DNA of 64,000 nucleotides. Origin: DATARR01 sp036271335 (GTDB taxonomy: Bacteria; Acidobacteriota; Thermoanaerobaculia; Multivoradales; UBA5704). The stretch lies in assembly GCA_036271335.1 (NCBI GenBank), contig DATBAW010000511.1, positions 15,927 through 79,926 on the forward strand, given 5' to 3'. Position numbers and translations under genes: made by a program. Positions 26,339 through 34,174 of the stretch are shown here, piece by piece (the first letter of the stretch is position 1; every line of letters starts with the position of its first letter). The notes under the pieces are model-generated. The model searched no databases. It had not been told where the DNA came from and saw nothing but the letters and a program-made list of their open reading frames with translations.

Positions 26339-26415
26339 CGGGACGTGGCGCAGTCTGGTAGCGTACCTGAATGGGGTTCAGGGGGTCCCGGGTTCAAATC
26401 CCGGCGTCCCGACCA
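26339..26415 (+). tRNA. tRNA-Pro (anticodon GGG)
   Basis: A complete 77-nt cloverleaf: acceptor stem CGGGACG / CGTCCCG, D-arm GGCGC...GCGT, anticodon stem CCTGA / TCAGG with loop ATGGGGT (anticodon GGG), T-arm CCGGG-TTCAAAT-CCCGG, discriminator A, and encoded CCA. It lies directly after merR and was probably transcribed with it. Its 3' part (from the anticodon stem onward) is duplicated at 27919-27974, so the gene has served as an integration target. Confidence 0.97.
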
Positions 26416-26423
26416 ATTTCTCC
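26368..26423 (+). repeat. Left copy of a 56-bp tRNA-Pro-derived direct repeat (att-like)
   Basis: This 56-bp stretch runs from the anticodon stem of tRNA-Pro to TTTCTCC after the CCA. It matches 27919-27974 at 55 of 56 positions. Beyond it the two flanks stay loosely alike for another ~37 bp and both end in GGGTTGTACGC. Confidence 0.92.
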
Positions 26424-26452
26424 CAGTACTTACGAGTTCGGGTCTCATAGGG

Positions 26453-26471
26453 TTGTACGCATCTTGTACGC
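26453..26471 (+). repeat. Two TTGTACGC direct repeats (arm-site-like)
   Basis: TTGTACGC occurs at 26453-26460 and again at 26464-26471, 11 bp apart (one helical turn). The same octamer recurs at 27783-27790 and 28003-28010, near the other end of the island. Short direct repeats flanking a tRNA-derived core are typical of tyrosine-integrase arm-binding sites. Confidence 0.6.
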
Positions 26472-26529
26472 TCTTCGGGGGCCCATTGTGTCCGGACGGC
26501 TGATCTGACGACTGAGCTCCTTCCTCGGA

Positions 26530-27426
26530 ATGTCTACCAGGTACCCGAACATCGAGGGGCATTGGGATGACTTTAAAGAGCCGCTCGTAAAGTTCGGAAT
26601 CGTCTTCTGGCTGTTGTCGCTGCCCGCTTGTCGGCAGGCTCCACACGTCCAGAAGATCCCAGCTTCCTGGCGCGAGCCGGCGACCGGGATGGAGTTCGTC
26701 TATATCCCTCCAGGACACTTCAAGATGGGTAGTGCTCCCGGAGAGCCCGGGCGGCAGAGCGATGAGCTCCAGCATCCGGTGGAAATCAGCCGGGGCTTCT
26801 ATCTCGGCAAGTACGAGGTGACGCAAGGGGAGTGGGTGAAGCTGATGCGGCAGAACCCCAGCCAGTTCCCCGGCTGCGGACCGCGTTGTCCGATGGAGAC
26901 GGTGACCTACGACGACATCCAGGTCTTCATCGCCCGGCTGGCGGAGCGCTCGCGCGCCGGCCGCTTCCGGCTCCCCACCGAGGCGGAGTGGGAGTACGCC
27001 TGCCGGGCCGGCACCCGCACGGCGTACTCGACCGGCGCGACCCTGTCGACCACGCAGGCGAACTTCGACGGCCGCGGGGGGGAGAACGGGGATCCGCGGA
27101 AGTTCCGCGGTAAGCCGATGCCGGTGGGGAGCTATCCGCCCAACCCCTGGGGGCTCTACGACCTGCACGGCAATCTCTGGGAGTGGTGCGAGGACTGGTT
27201 CGCCGACTACCCGGCGGGTCCGGCCCGCGACCCCAAGGGTCCAGCAAAAGCGCTCGCCAAGCCGGTCTGGGACGCGCGCGGCGGCGACTGGGTCTACAAG
27301 CGGGTGATCCGCGGCGGCAGCTGGTACTTCAACGGCGAGAGCTGCCGCTGCGCGCTGCGCTACACCCACGCGCCGGCCGACAGAGGGTTCAGCCTGGGCT
27401 TCCGGCTGGTGCGCGAGGCCCCTTAA
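26530..27426 (+). CDS. Formylglycine-generating-enzyme (SUMF1)-domain lipoprotein
   Basis: A 298-residue protein with a short N-terminal stretch, a hydrophobic segment ending in a lipobox (FWLLSLPAC, Cys ~36), and a full SUMF1/FGE-sulfatase domain (~52-297): GMEFVYIPPGHFKMGS, YLGKYEVTQGEWVKLM, RLPTEAEWEYACRAGTRTAYS, PNPWGLYDLHGNLWEWCEDW, VIRGGSWYFNGESCRCALR and GFRLVREAP. Many bacterial members are not sulfatase activators but sugar- or peptide-binding surface proteins. Only some Cys are kept, so catalytic activity is uncertain. It is the main cargo of the tRNA-Pro island. No strong ribosome binding site is seen and the start is uncertain. Confidence 0.85.
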   Translation: MSTRYPNIEGHWDDFKEPLVKFGIVFWLLSLPACRQAPHVQKIPASWREPATGMEFVYIPPGHFKMGSAPGEPGRQSDELQHPVEISRGFYLGKYEVTQGEWVKLMRQNPSQFPGCGPRCPMETVTYDDIQVFIARLAERSRAGRFRLPTEAEWEYACRAGTRTAYSTGATLSTTQANFDGRGGENGDPRKFRGKPMPVGSYPPNPWGLYDLHGNLWEWCEDWFADYPAGPARDPKGPAKALAKPVWDARGGDWVYKRVIRGGSWYFNGESCRCALRYTHAPADRGFSLGFRLVREAP

Positions 27427-27713
27427 GCGCTTTTCCCCTCGTCGCTGTAGCCCAGGCGGGCCAGCTCGCGGCCGGCCATGCGGCGGAAGAGGTCCTGATC
27501 GGCCGGGCTCATCCGCTGCCGCCAATCACCGACCGCACCCTTGCGGTAGTGCTTCCCCTCACCGGCCCCCTGGACCTCCCGCCGAAGGACGCGGAGGGCG
27601 CAGCCCTTGATCGCGTCCCGTCCAGCCTCATAAACATAGTAGGGTGATGAAGCGGCCATTTTGGCATAGCTTCGCCGGAAGACATCCGGGGTCAGACGGG
27701 GAACGGTTGGCAT
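27423..27713 (-). CDS. Small protein with sulfotransferase-like C terminus
   Basis: A 96-residue protein. Its last ~40 residues (HYRKGAVGDWRQRMSPADQD and RRMAGRELARLGY) resemble the C-terminal end of sulfotransferases (the RKG-x-x-GDW motif followed by a helix ending in LGY); the nucleotide-binding P-loop part of such enzymes is absent. It may be a remnant or a small stand-alone protein. ATG 27713 has an excellent ribosome binding site, AAGGAG 6 nt before it, which argues against simple decay. It shares a TTAA stop overlap with the convergent SUMF1 gene. Both lie within the tRNA-Pro island. Confidence 0.5.
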   Translation of the reverse strand: MPTVPRLTPDVFRRSYAKMAASSPYYVYEAGRDAIKGCALRVLRREVQGAGEGKHYRKGAVGDWRQRMSPADQDLFRRMAGRELARLGYSDEGKSA

Positions 27714-28161
27714 GTCAGCTCCTTGAGCGCAAGTCCTGGAGCCCTCCGGCACGACGTGGCCGGGGGGCAAGGTTGTAGCCACTTGTACGCGTTTGGGGTC
27801 GGAAACGGGTGGGATCTGGGGTAATTGGGGGACGAGGCCTTCCAGTGGAGAGGCTCCTAATTGTTGGCAAACAGGGAAGATCGGGTACTTCAGGGGAGAT
27901 CGTGGCCAAGTGCCAGCTTGAATGGGGTTCAGGGGGGCCCGGGTTCAAATCCCGGCGTCCCGACCAATTTCTCCACAACTTCACGAGCCAGAGCCTCCTG
28001 GGTTGTACGCTCCGCTGGTGACGTACGGCTCGCGGCGGGCGGGTTCGCCGTCCTCCTGATTTTCCTTCTACAATGAGAGAATTGCGGTCCCGTCGGGTGC
28101 ACTGGGGCTTCGAACGTTCATTGCGGGGGATCGGCGATTGAAAGAACCTGCTCCAGCAGGC
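27714..28161. other. Right end of the tRNA-Pro island and sigma-factor upstream region
   Basis: No gene is supported. The region holds a TTGTACGC at 27783-27790, the right copy of the tRNA-Pro repeat (27919-27974) and another TTGTACGC (28003-28010). Short open frames across the repeat are translations of tRNA sequence. TACAAT near 28068-28073 is a weak -10 candidate for the sigma-factor operon. Confidence 0.5.
27919..27974 (+). repeat. Right copy of the 56-bp tRNA-Pro-derived direct repeat (att-like)
   Basis: A partial tRNA-Pro copy from the anticodon stem onward, through TTCAAATCCCGGCGTCCCG, the CCA and TTTCTCC. It differs from the intact gene by one base in the variable region (G for T). 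The sequence before it does not form a D-arm or 5' acceptor strand, so it is not a tRNA gene. Together with 26368-26423 it bounds a 1.5-kb island. Confidence 0.92.
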
Positions 28162-28749
28162 ATGACCGGGACGGACCGCGCCAGCCTCGGGGTGACCCAG
28201 CTGCTCCAGAAGTGGAGCGCCGGCGACCAGGAGGCGGCGACGCGGGTGCTCCCCCTGATCTACGACGAGCTGCGGCGCATCGCCTCGCGGCAGCTCCGGC
28301 GGGAACGTGGCGACCACACGCTCCAGGCGACCGCCATTGTCAACGAGGCCTATCTGCGCCTCGACGGCGCCGAGGGGTTCTCCTGGCCCAGCCGCGCGCA
28401 CTTCTTCGCCTTCGCCTCGCATCTGATCCGGCGCATCCTGGTCGATTACGCCCGCCACCAGAACCGGCAGAAGCGGGGGGGCAAGGCGGAGAAGGTGTCG
28501 CTGGCCGAGGTCGCCGATCTGGCGGCGGTGAAGAGCGCCGACGTGCTGGCGCTGGACGAGGCGCTGGCGAGCCTGGAGGCGATCGATCCGCGCAAAGCCG
28601 CGGTGGTGGAGCTCCGCTTCTTCGGCGGCCTGACGCTGGAGGAGACCGCCGCCCAGCTCGGCATCTCGCCCGAGACCGTCGGCCGCGAGTGGCGGCGGGC
28701 CAAGGCGTGGCTCTACAAGGAGTTGCAGGCGCCTGGGGCGGAGGCTTGA
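28162..28749 (+). CDS. ECF-like RNA polymerase sigma factor
   Basis: This 195-residue protein belongs to the ECF sigma group common in Acidobacteria and Planctomycetes. Region 2 spans VTQLLQKWSAGDQEAATRVL, PLIYDELRRIASRQLRRE, HTLQATAIVNEAYLRL and AHFFAFASHLIRRILVDYAR; region 4 has VVELRFFGGLTLEETAAQLG and SPETVGREWRRAKAWLYKEL. No anti-sigma factor is adjacent; a TPR kinase is coupled to it, and such kinases are the probable regulators. A TTG at 28138 with GGGGGA upstream is an alternative start adding eight residues. Confidence 0.92.
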   Translation: MTGTDRASLGVTQLLQKWSAGDQEAATRVLPLIYDELRRIASRQLRRERGDHTLQATAIVNEAYLRLDGAEGFSWPSRAHFFAFASHLIRRILVDYARHQNRQKRGGKAEKVSLAEVADLAAVKSADVLALDEALASLEAIDPRKAAVVELRFFGGLTLEETAAQLGISPETVGREWRRAKAWLYKELQAPGAEA

Positions 28750-30908
28750 CCGCGGCCGACCGCTGGCGGCAGATCGACGGCCTCTTCGCCGAGGCCCTGG
28801 AGAAGACGCCGGAGGAGCGTGCGCCCTTCCTCGCCGCGGCCTGCGAGGGGGACGACGAGCTGAGACGGGCGGTGGAGAGCTTGCTCGCCGCGGACGAATC
28901 GAGCGCCACCTTCCTCGAAAGGCCGGCCGGCGAGCTGCTGGGCTTGGTCCCGGAGCCGGTGCCCGCGCCGGAGCCGGCGCTGGACCCGGAGGTCCGGCTC
29001 GGCCCCTACCGGCTGCTGCGCCGGCTGGGCGACGGCGGCATGGGCACGGTCTATCTCGCCCGCCGGGAAGACGAGACCTACGAGCGCGACGTCGCCGTCA
29101 AGCTGATCCGCTCTGGGCTCCAGAGCCCGGACGCGCTCCACCGATTCTTCGCCGAGCGGCAGATCCTGGCCCGTCTCGAGCACCCCAACATCGCCCGCCT
29201 CTACGACGGCGGCAGCACCGAGGACGGCCGCCCCTATCTGGTGATGGAGCTGGTCGAGGGAGCGCCGGTCGACGAGTACTGCGACCGCCACCAGCTCACC
29301 GTCGACCAGCGCCTCGATCTCTTCCGCCGGATCTGCGCGGCGGTGGAGTACGCGCACCAGAACCTGCTGGTCCATCGCGACCTCAAGCCCGCCAACATCC
29401 TGGTCACCGCCGGCGGCGAGCCGAAGCTGCTCGACTTCGGCATCGCCAAGCGGCTGGAGCCGGGCGCCGCCACCCTCCCGGACGCCACGCAGACCGGGAT
29501 GCGGATGATGACTCCGAACTACGCCAGCCCGGAGCAAGTGCGGGGCGACGCGGTGGCCACCACCAGCGACGTCTACTCGCTGGGCGTGCTGCTCTACGAG
29601 CTGCTGGCCGGCCGCAGCCCCTACCGGCTGCTGAGCGGGCTGCCGCACGAGATCGAGCAGGCCATCTGCGAGCGGGAGCCGGAGCGGCCGAGCGTGGCGC
29701 TGTTCCGCGCCGCGCCCCCCGCGGCCGAGGAGATCGCCGGCGAGCGCGGGGCGCGGCCGCAGGTGCTGCGGCGGCGGTTGCAGGGGGATCTCGACAACAT
29801 CGTGCTGATGGCGCTGCGCAAGGAGCCGCAGCGCCGCTACGGCTCGGCGGCGCAGCTCTCGCGCGACCTGGAGAATCATCTCCAGAGCCTGCCGGTGGTC
29901 GCCCGGCCGGACACGCTGGCCTATCGCAGCCGGAAGTTTCTCCGCCGTCACCGGGCGGGAGTCGCCGCGGCCGCGGTGGTGGCCCTGCTGGTGGCCGGCT
30001 TCATCGTCAGCCTGATCGTCCAGGGGCGCCGCGTGGTCCGGGAGAGGGACAAGGCCCGCTACAGCCTCACCTTCCTGATGGACACTTTCAAGGACGCCGA
30101 TCCCTACCATACGAAGGGGGAGCGGCTGACCGCCGACGAGATCATGACGCGGGGGGCCGAGCGGGTGACGCGCGACCTGGCACGGCAGCCGGACGTCCAG
30201 GCCGCCCTGATGGACGCCATCGGCGAGGTCGAACGCGGCCTCGGCCGCTACGACCGCGCCGAGCCGCTCCTCGCGCGGAGCCTCGCCCTCCGCCGCGCGG
30301 CGTTCGGCCCCAACTCCCTGGAGGTCGCCGAGAGCCTGGAGCACCTGGGTCTGCTCAAGCAGGACCGCCGGGATCTCGCCGGCTCCGAGCGCCTGCTCCG
30401 GGGAGCCCTGGCGATCCGTCGAGCCCGGCTGGGCGATGGCGATCTGGGGACCGCGAAGACCCTCGACGAGCTCGGCGTGGTCCTGGTGGCGGAGAAGGAG
30501 CCGGTCGAAGCCGAAAAGCTGCACCGGGAGGCGCTGGCCACCGCCATGCGGGTGGAAGGGGCGGTGGGGCCGACGGTGGCCGAGAGCCTTCTCCAGCTGG
30601 CCAAGGCGAAGCTGGCGCAGGGCAATGACATGGCCGCCGAGCGGGTGGCCCGCCAGGCGCTGGTGGTCGAGCGTGGAGTGCTGGGCGCCCGCGATCCCCG
30701 GCTCTACCGGGTGCAGACCGACGTCGCCGTGGTCCTCACCGAGGCGGATAGCCCCGGGGAGGCCGAGCCGCTGCTGCGGGCCTCGCTGAAAGCGCAAAGG
30801 GAGCTCCTCGGCGACCGCCACCCGGACGTTGCCGTGACCCGGGCGGCCCTGGCGGTGGCGCTGCAGCGCAAGGCCCAGGAGGGCGGGGTGGTGGAGGAGC
30901 GGCCCTGA
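28746..30908 (+). CDS. Membrane Ser/Thr protein kinase with TPR C-terminal domain
   Basis: A 720-residue Hanks-type kinase. A helical N terminus (~1-60) precedes the kinase domain (~84-380): GDGGMGTVYLAR, VAVK with Lys119, HRDLKPANIL with Asp212, DFGIAK (230-235) and YASPEQVRG. One membrane helix (~404-425) follows, then about 280 residues of tetratricopeptide repeats outside the membrane (RYDRAEPLLARSLALRRAAF and repeats of this type). The TTG start overlaps the sigma-factor stop as TTGA, so the two are translationally coupled, as in acidobacterial sigma/kinase modules where phosphorylation is thought to control the sigma factor. Confidence 0.95.
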   Translation: MTAADRWRQIDGLFAEALEKTPEERAPFLAAACEGDDELRRAVESLLAADESSATFLERPAGELLGLVPEPVPAPEPALDPEVRLGPYRLLRRLGDGGMGTVYLARREDETYERDVAVKLIRSGLQSPDALHRFFAERQILARLEHPNIARLYDGGSTEDGRPYLVMELVEGAPVDEYCDRHQLTVDQRLDLFRRICAAVEYAHQNLLVHRDLKPANILVTAGGEPKLLDFGIAKRLEPGAATLPDATQTGMRMMTPNYASPEQVRGDAVATTSDVYSLGVLLYELLAGRSPYRLLSGLPHEIEQAICEREPERPSVALFRAAPPAAEEIAGERGARPQVLRRRLQGDLDNIVLMALRKEPQRRYGSAAQLSRDLENHLQSLPVVARPDTLAYRSRKFLRRHRAGVAAAAVVALLVAGFIVSLIVQGRRVVRERDKARYSLTFLMDTFKDADPYHTKGERLTADEIMTRGAERVTRDLARQPDVQAALMDAIGEVERGLGRYDRAEPLLARSLALRRAAFGPNSLEVAESLEHLGLLKQDRRDLAGSERLLRGALAIRRARLGDGDLGTAKTLDELGVVLVAEKEPVEAEKLHREALATAMRVEGAVGPTVAESLLQLAKAKLAQGNDMAAERVARQALVVERGVLGARDPRLYRVQTDVAVVLTEADSPGEAEPLLRASLKAQRELLGDRHPDVAVTRAALAVALQRKAQEGGVVEERP

Positions 30909-30920
30909 TAGGCTAAATTC

Positions 30921-31014
30921 TGTAGGGGCGGCCCTGTGTGGCCGCCCTCTGGGTGGGGGAATTCCAAGACAGACCCGCGCCCGCCCAGGGCGGCCACACA
31001 GGGCCTCCCCTACA
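30921..31014. repeat. REP-like inverted pair (family B)
   Basis: Two 28-bp arms (30921-30948 and 30987-31014) are inverted with one mismatch. Each arm begins TGTAG and forms a hairpin GGGCGGCC / GGCCGCCC around a CTGTGT loop, the GTAG-foot architecture of REP elements. It lies between the kinase gene and the following SDR gene, ending 23 bp before the SDR start, and could form a hairpin terminating or protecting the upstream mRNA. A second member is at 37198-37338. Confidence 0.9.
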
Positions 31015-31037
31015 GGAAATCCGTCGGAGGAATCGTA

Positions 31038-31754
31038 ATGACCAATCCATCGCGCAAAGTGGCCGTCCTCAGCGGCGGCGGCTCGGGGCTGGGCCGCGAG
31101 ATCGCGCTGGAGCTGGCGCGGCGTGGCTACGACCTGGCGCTGCTGGGCCGCCGCTGGGAGCCGCTGGCGGAGACGCTCGACCTCGCGGGCCAGCGGGAGA
31201 CCGGGGTGATCCTCCCCTGCGACGTCCGCGACGCCGCAGCGCTCGGCCGGTGCGCCGGGGAGATCCAGGCGCGTTGGGGTGCGGCCGATCTTGTAGTTCC
31301 TGCCGCGGGGGTGACCTCGATCGCGCCGGTGGAGGAGACCTCGCCGGAGGATTTCGCCGCCATCATCGACACCAATCTCACGGGGGTCTTCCTGCTGATC
31401 CGCGCCCTGCTGCCGGCGATGAAGGCACGTGGGAGGGGGCGGATCCTCGCCATCCTCTCCGTGGCCGCGCGCCGGGGGTTCTCCGGCTGGTCGGCCTACT
31501 GCGCCAGCAAGTGGGGGCTGGCCGGGCTGGTGGCGGCGCTGCGGGAAGAGCTGAGCGGGACCGGCGTGCTGGTCAGCGCGCTCTACCCCGGCGCCACGGA
31601 CACGCCGATCTGGGACCGCCTCCCCGGCACCTGGAACCGCGCGGCGATGGTGCCGCCGCGGGAGGTGGCGCGGGCGGTGGGCTACCTGCTCGACGCCGAT
31701 CCCGCGACGCTGATCGAGGAGGTTCACCTGGGTCCAGCCGGGGGAGCCTTGTGA
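31038..31754 (+). CDS. Short-chain dehydrogenase/reductase
   Basis: A 238-residue classical SDR: cofactor motif SGGGSGLGREIAL (TGxxxGxG type) near residues 12-22, the NAG position replaced by PAAGVTS, active-site Ser in ILSVAARRG (~140), and YCASK with catalytic Tyr/Lys (~155-159). The acid after strand 2 is not obvious, so NADP+ is the more likely cofactor. GGAGG ahead of ATG 31038 fixes the start. It overlaps the following membrane-protein gene as GTGA. Confidence 0.92.
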   Translation: MTNPSRKVAVLSGGGSGLGREIALELARRGYDLALLGRRWEPLAETLDLAGQRETGVILPCDVRDAAALGRCAGEIQARWGAADLVVPAAGVTSIAPVEETSPEDFAAIIDTNLTGVFLLIRALLPAMKARGRGRILAILSVAARRGFSGWSAYCASKWGLAGLVAALREELSGTGVLVSALYPGATDTPIWDRLPGTWNRAAMVPPREVARAVGYLLDADPATLIEEVHLGPAGGAL

Positions 31755-32455
31755 GCTGGCTGCTGCCGCTCACCCTCTTCCTCCCCCTGCTGGCGGCCCT
31801 CCCCGGCGGCCGTTGGGTGCTGCCGCTGGTGGCGCCCCTCCCCCTCTGGCTCGCGTTCCGCGACCGCGTGCGGACCCGGGACTACCTGGGCGCCTGGTCG
31901 CTCGGCATGGCCTGGGCCGTGCTGCTGAGCGCCGGCGTGATCCTGCTGGTCCTCGCGTGGCCCGACGCCGCCCGCGCCGGCATCCTGCACGGCGAGGACT
32001 ACCGCCGGGAGATGTTCGGCTGGATCACCACCGGCGTCGCGCCGGAGAACGATCCCCGGGCCTTCATTCCGCAGCATCTCCTCCATCTCGCCCTCTTCGT
32101 GATCCTGACCTGGGCGAGCGGCGGCTATCTCGGGCTCGTGCTCGGGGCGCTCCTGGTGGCGTACATGAGCTTCTTTGTGGGGAGCTACGCCGCGGCGAGC
32201 GGCCATCCGCTGGCCGGCTCGTTTCTCGCATGGGTGCCCTGGTCGGTGGCGCGGGTGAGCGCCTTCGTGCTGCTCGGGGCCCTGTTCTCGCGACCGCTGA
32301 TGGTGCGCCGCGTCTGGCCCTTCGAGCGCTGGGAGGCGCGGCTGATGATCCTGGTCCTGGCGGGGCTCGCGACCGACATCCTGATCAAGGCCTTCTTCGC
32401 GCCGAGCTACGGGCTTTTCCTGCGGCAGATGGCGGCGGGCGCCGGCCTGCGCTGA
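31751..32455 (+). CDS. Polytopic membrane protein of unknown function
   Basis: A 234-residue protein with about six hydrophobic segments (starting SWLLPLTLFLPLLAALPG and including ALFVILTWASGGYLGLVLGA, AYMSFFVGSYAAA and ILVLAGLATDILIKAFF). I do not recognise the family. A loop between helices 3 and 4 carries GEDYRREMFGWITTG. Translational coupling to the SDR (GTGA) suggests they act together, perhaps in lipid or isoprenoid metabolism, but that is a guess. Confidence 0.8.
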   Translation: MSWLLPLTLFLPLLAALPGGRWVLPLVAPLPLWLAFRDRVRTRDYLGAWSLGMAWAVLLSAGVILLVLAWPDAARAGILHGEDYRREMFGWITTGVAPENDPRAFIPQHLLHLALFVILTWASGGYLGLVLGALLVAYMSFFVGSYAAASGHPLAGSFLAWVPWSVARVSAFVLLGALFSRPLMVRRVWPFERWEARLMILVLAGLATDILIKAFFAPSYGLFLRQMAAGAGLR

Positions 32456-32478
32456 CGCCCGATCAGGAAGGACCGGAG

Positions 32479-32832
32479 TCAGCCGATCCGGCGGATCGAC
32501 TTGACGTTGTCGACCGCGAAATCGGCGCCGTTGCACTGCCCCGTGCTGGTGGCCTGGCCGACCGTCTCCCATCCCGGCGGGGTGGGCTGGTCCGCGCAGA
32601 CGATCATCGCCGAGCCGACCGACTTGTTGTCGTAGGGCTCGATCACCCAGGCGTTGCCGCCACAGTCCGCGGGGCTCGAGCTGGCGTCGACCTTGATCCA
32701 GCCGGAGGGGATCGGGCCGGGGCAGACGAGCTGCCGGGTCATCACCTGGGCAGGTGCATGAGTTCCCAGGATCATGGCGATGGCGATCATTGGCAGGGCG
32801 AGCCGGATGATGTGTCTGTGATGCCGTTTCAT
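32479..32832 (-). CDS. Small secreted cysteine-containing protein
   Basis: A 117-residue protein with a Sec signal (RHHRHIIRLALPMIAIAMIL, then GTHAPAQ) and a mature domain of about 85 residues containing four cysteines (LVCPGPIPSGWIKVD, SPADCGG, MIVCADQ, TGQCNGADF), suggesting two disulfides. The PxGWI / PPGWETVG repeats hint at an internal duplication of a small domain. No family recognised. GGAGGA 6 nt before ATG 32832 supports this start. It is convergent with the membrane protein upstream and divergent from ribH. Confidence 0.75.
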   Translation of the reverse strand: MKRHHRHIIRLALPMIAIAMILGTHAPAQVMTRQLVCPGPIPSGWIKVDASSSPADCGGNAWVIEPYDNKSVGSAMIVCADQPTPPGWETVGQATSTGQCNGADFAVDNVKSIRRIG

Positions 32833-32910
32833 GGTGTCCTCCTTCTTCATCGTCCCTGCCCTTGTCCACTGCAAATCTCCGGCCACCCTGCCTTCGGTGT
32901 AGGATACCAA

Positions 32911-32940
32911 TTGACTACCGCGCGAACGGCTTCCTATACT
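32911..32940 (+). promoter_or_regulatory. Sigma-70 promoter of ribH
   Basis: TTGACT (32911-32916), an 18-bp spacer and TATACT (32935-32940), about 40 bp before the ribH start. This is among the best -35/-10 matches in the window. No FMN riboswitch precedes the gene. Confidence 0.75.
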
Positions 32941-32980
32941 CTCCCCTCCGTACGTTCCCGCTCCCTCGAAAGGCACCCTT

Positions 32981-33475
32981 TTGAACGAGATCCAAGAGAC
33001 CCGAGGTGCTCTGAACGGCACCGGCCGGCGCTTCGGCATCGTCGCCGCGCGCTTCAACTCGCGCCTCGGCGACCTGCTAGTCGCCGGCGCCGTCGACTGC
33101 CTGCGCCGGCACGGCGTGGCGCCAGGGGACATCCATCTGGCTTCGGTCCCGGGGGCCTGGGAGATCCCGCAGGCGCTCGAGGAGCTGGCGAGTACCGGCA
33201 AGACGGGGAGCAAGGTCGATGGTCTGGTGGCGATCGGCGTCGTCATCCGGGGTGAGACGCCCCACTTCGACTACCTCTGCGCCCAGGCGACCCGCGGCAT
33301 CGCGGGAGTGGCCGAGCGCCACCGGATCCCGGTGGGCTATGGCCTGCTGACCTGCGACAGCTCGGAGCAGGCGGCGGAGCGGTCCGGCGGCAAGGCGGGT
33401 AACAAGGGTTGGGAAGCGGCGCTGGCGGCGCTCGAGATGGCCGATCTTTTCGCTCGGCTCCGCTCGGCCGGCTAG
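32981..33475 (+). CDS. ribH: 6,7-dimethyl-8-ribityllumazine synthase
   Basis: This 164-residue enzyme catalyses the penultimate step of riboflavin synthesis and normally forms icosahedral or pentameric shells. Family motifs are FGIVAARFNSRLGDLLVAGA, SVPGAWEIPQAL (substrate-binding), VAIGVVIRGETPHFDYLC with the catalytic His of the GETPHFDY motif, and IPVGYGLLTCDSSEQAAER. It uses a TTG start with GAAAGG upstream. It stands apart from other rib genes here but, as in many bacteria, next to nusB. A Rho-independent terminator between ribH and nusB separates their transcripts at least partly. Confidence 0.97.
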   Translation: MNEIQETRGALNGTGRRFGIVAARFNSRLGDLLVAGAVDCLRRHGVAPGDIHLASVPGAWEIPQALEELASTGKTGSKVDGLVAIGVVIRGETPHFDYLCAQATRGIAGVAERHRIPVGYGLLTCDSSEQAAERSGGKAGNKGWEAALAALEMADLFARLRSAG

Positions 33476-33508
33476 CCGAGCCTCCCGACCACGACTATGA
33501 TTCGCACG

Positions 33509-33542
33509 GCCGTTCCCGGAGCGCGGGAGCGGCTCTTATTTT
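33509..33542 (+). terminator. Rho-independent terminator after ribH
   Basis: A 10-bp stem, GCCGTTCCCG (33509-33518) with CGGGAGCGGC (33524-33533), pairs fully with one G-U; the loop is GAGCG and it is followed by TCTTATTTT. It lies 34 bp after the ribH stop. Confidence 0.85.
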
Positions 33543-33591
33543 GGTTGACAATTGGTTGACGTTTTTCAACTGGGATCTTTGAGGCGAGTCC

Positions 33592-34104
33592 ATGACGGCA
33601 GGCAAGCGGCGGATGGCACGGGAGATGGCGGTGCAGATGCTCTATCAGAGCGACCTCGGAGGGAGCGCGCTGCCGCACATCTTCAATACCTTTGATCTCG
33701 CGGAATATCTGGCGCGCGAAGCCGCTTCCCAGGAGGGTGAGCGGGGCGCGCAGCCGTTGGGGGAGCGCGAGGAGTCCGGCCGCCGCAAGAAGCGGGTGGA
33801 CGAAGCGTTCGAGTACGCCCAGGTGCTCGTCCGCGGCACCGTCGACGGCCGCGAGCAGATCGACGAGCTGATCCGCGGCCAGGCCGACAACTGGCGATTG
33901 GAGCGCATGCCTCCCGTCGACCGCAACATTCTGCGCCTCGCCGTCTATGAGATGCTTCACGAGCGGGACACCCCCAAGCTGGTGGTGCTCGACGAGGCGA
34001 TCGAGCTGGCCAAGAAGTTCGGCTCCGAGCAGTCGGGGCGCTTCGTCAACGGCCTGCTCGACGGCCTGCTGAAGCAGCACACCTTTCCGGGCAGCCTGAC
34101 CTGA
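33592..34104 (+). CDS. nusB: Transcription antitermination factor NusB
   Basis: A 170-residue NusB: RRMAREMAVQMLYQSDLGG (N-terminal RNA-binding helix), EYAQVLVRGTVDGREQIDEL, NWRLERMPPVDRNILRLAVYEML and PKLVVLDEAIELAKKFGSEQ, SGRFVNGLLDGLL. It binds boxA RNA with S10 (NusE) during rRNA transcription. A charged insert at ~40-65 (EGERGAQPLGEREESGRRKK) is longer than in E. coli NusB. Upstream, two TTGGTTGAC words 11 bp apart (33541-33560) may be regulatory, but no -10 at a proper distance was found. Confidence 0.96.
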   Translation: MTAGKRRMAREMAVQMLYQSDLGGSALPHIFNTFDLAEYLAREAASQEGERGAQPLGEREESGRRKKRVDEAFEYAQVLVRGTVDGREQIDELIRGQADNWRLERMPPVDRNILRLAVYEMLHERDTPKLVVLDEAIELAKKFGSEQSGRFVNGLLDGLLKQHTFPGSLT

Positions 34105-34174
34105 CCGGCGCGCGGGGAGCCCGCGCGGCGGCACCGAAGTCCGTTAGAGCCCGTTGGAGAGAGAACCTGAGGCC

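Noticed and set aside
26339..26450. Minus-strand peptide WSGRRDLNPGPPEPHS across the tRNA-Pro and again near 27930
   Set aside because: This is the well-known spurious translation of tRNA-Pro sequence and not a protein.
27911..27978. Second tRNA-Pro gene
   Set aside because: Only the 3' half is present; the 5' acceptor strand and D-arm are missing, so it cannot fold into a tRNA.
28713..31727. 1004-residue minus-strand open frame
   Set aside because: Antisense to the kinase and SDR genes; no domain, composition typical of GC-rich shadows.
33541..33573. Sigma-70 promoter for nusB from TTGACA at 33545
   Set aside because: No acceptable -10 lies 16-18 bp downstream of either TTGAC word; kept only as a note.
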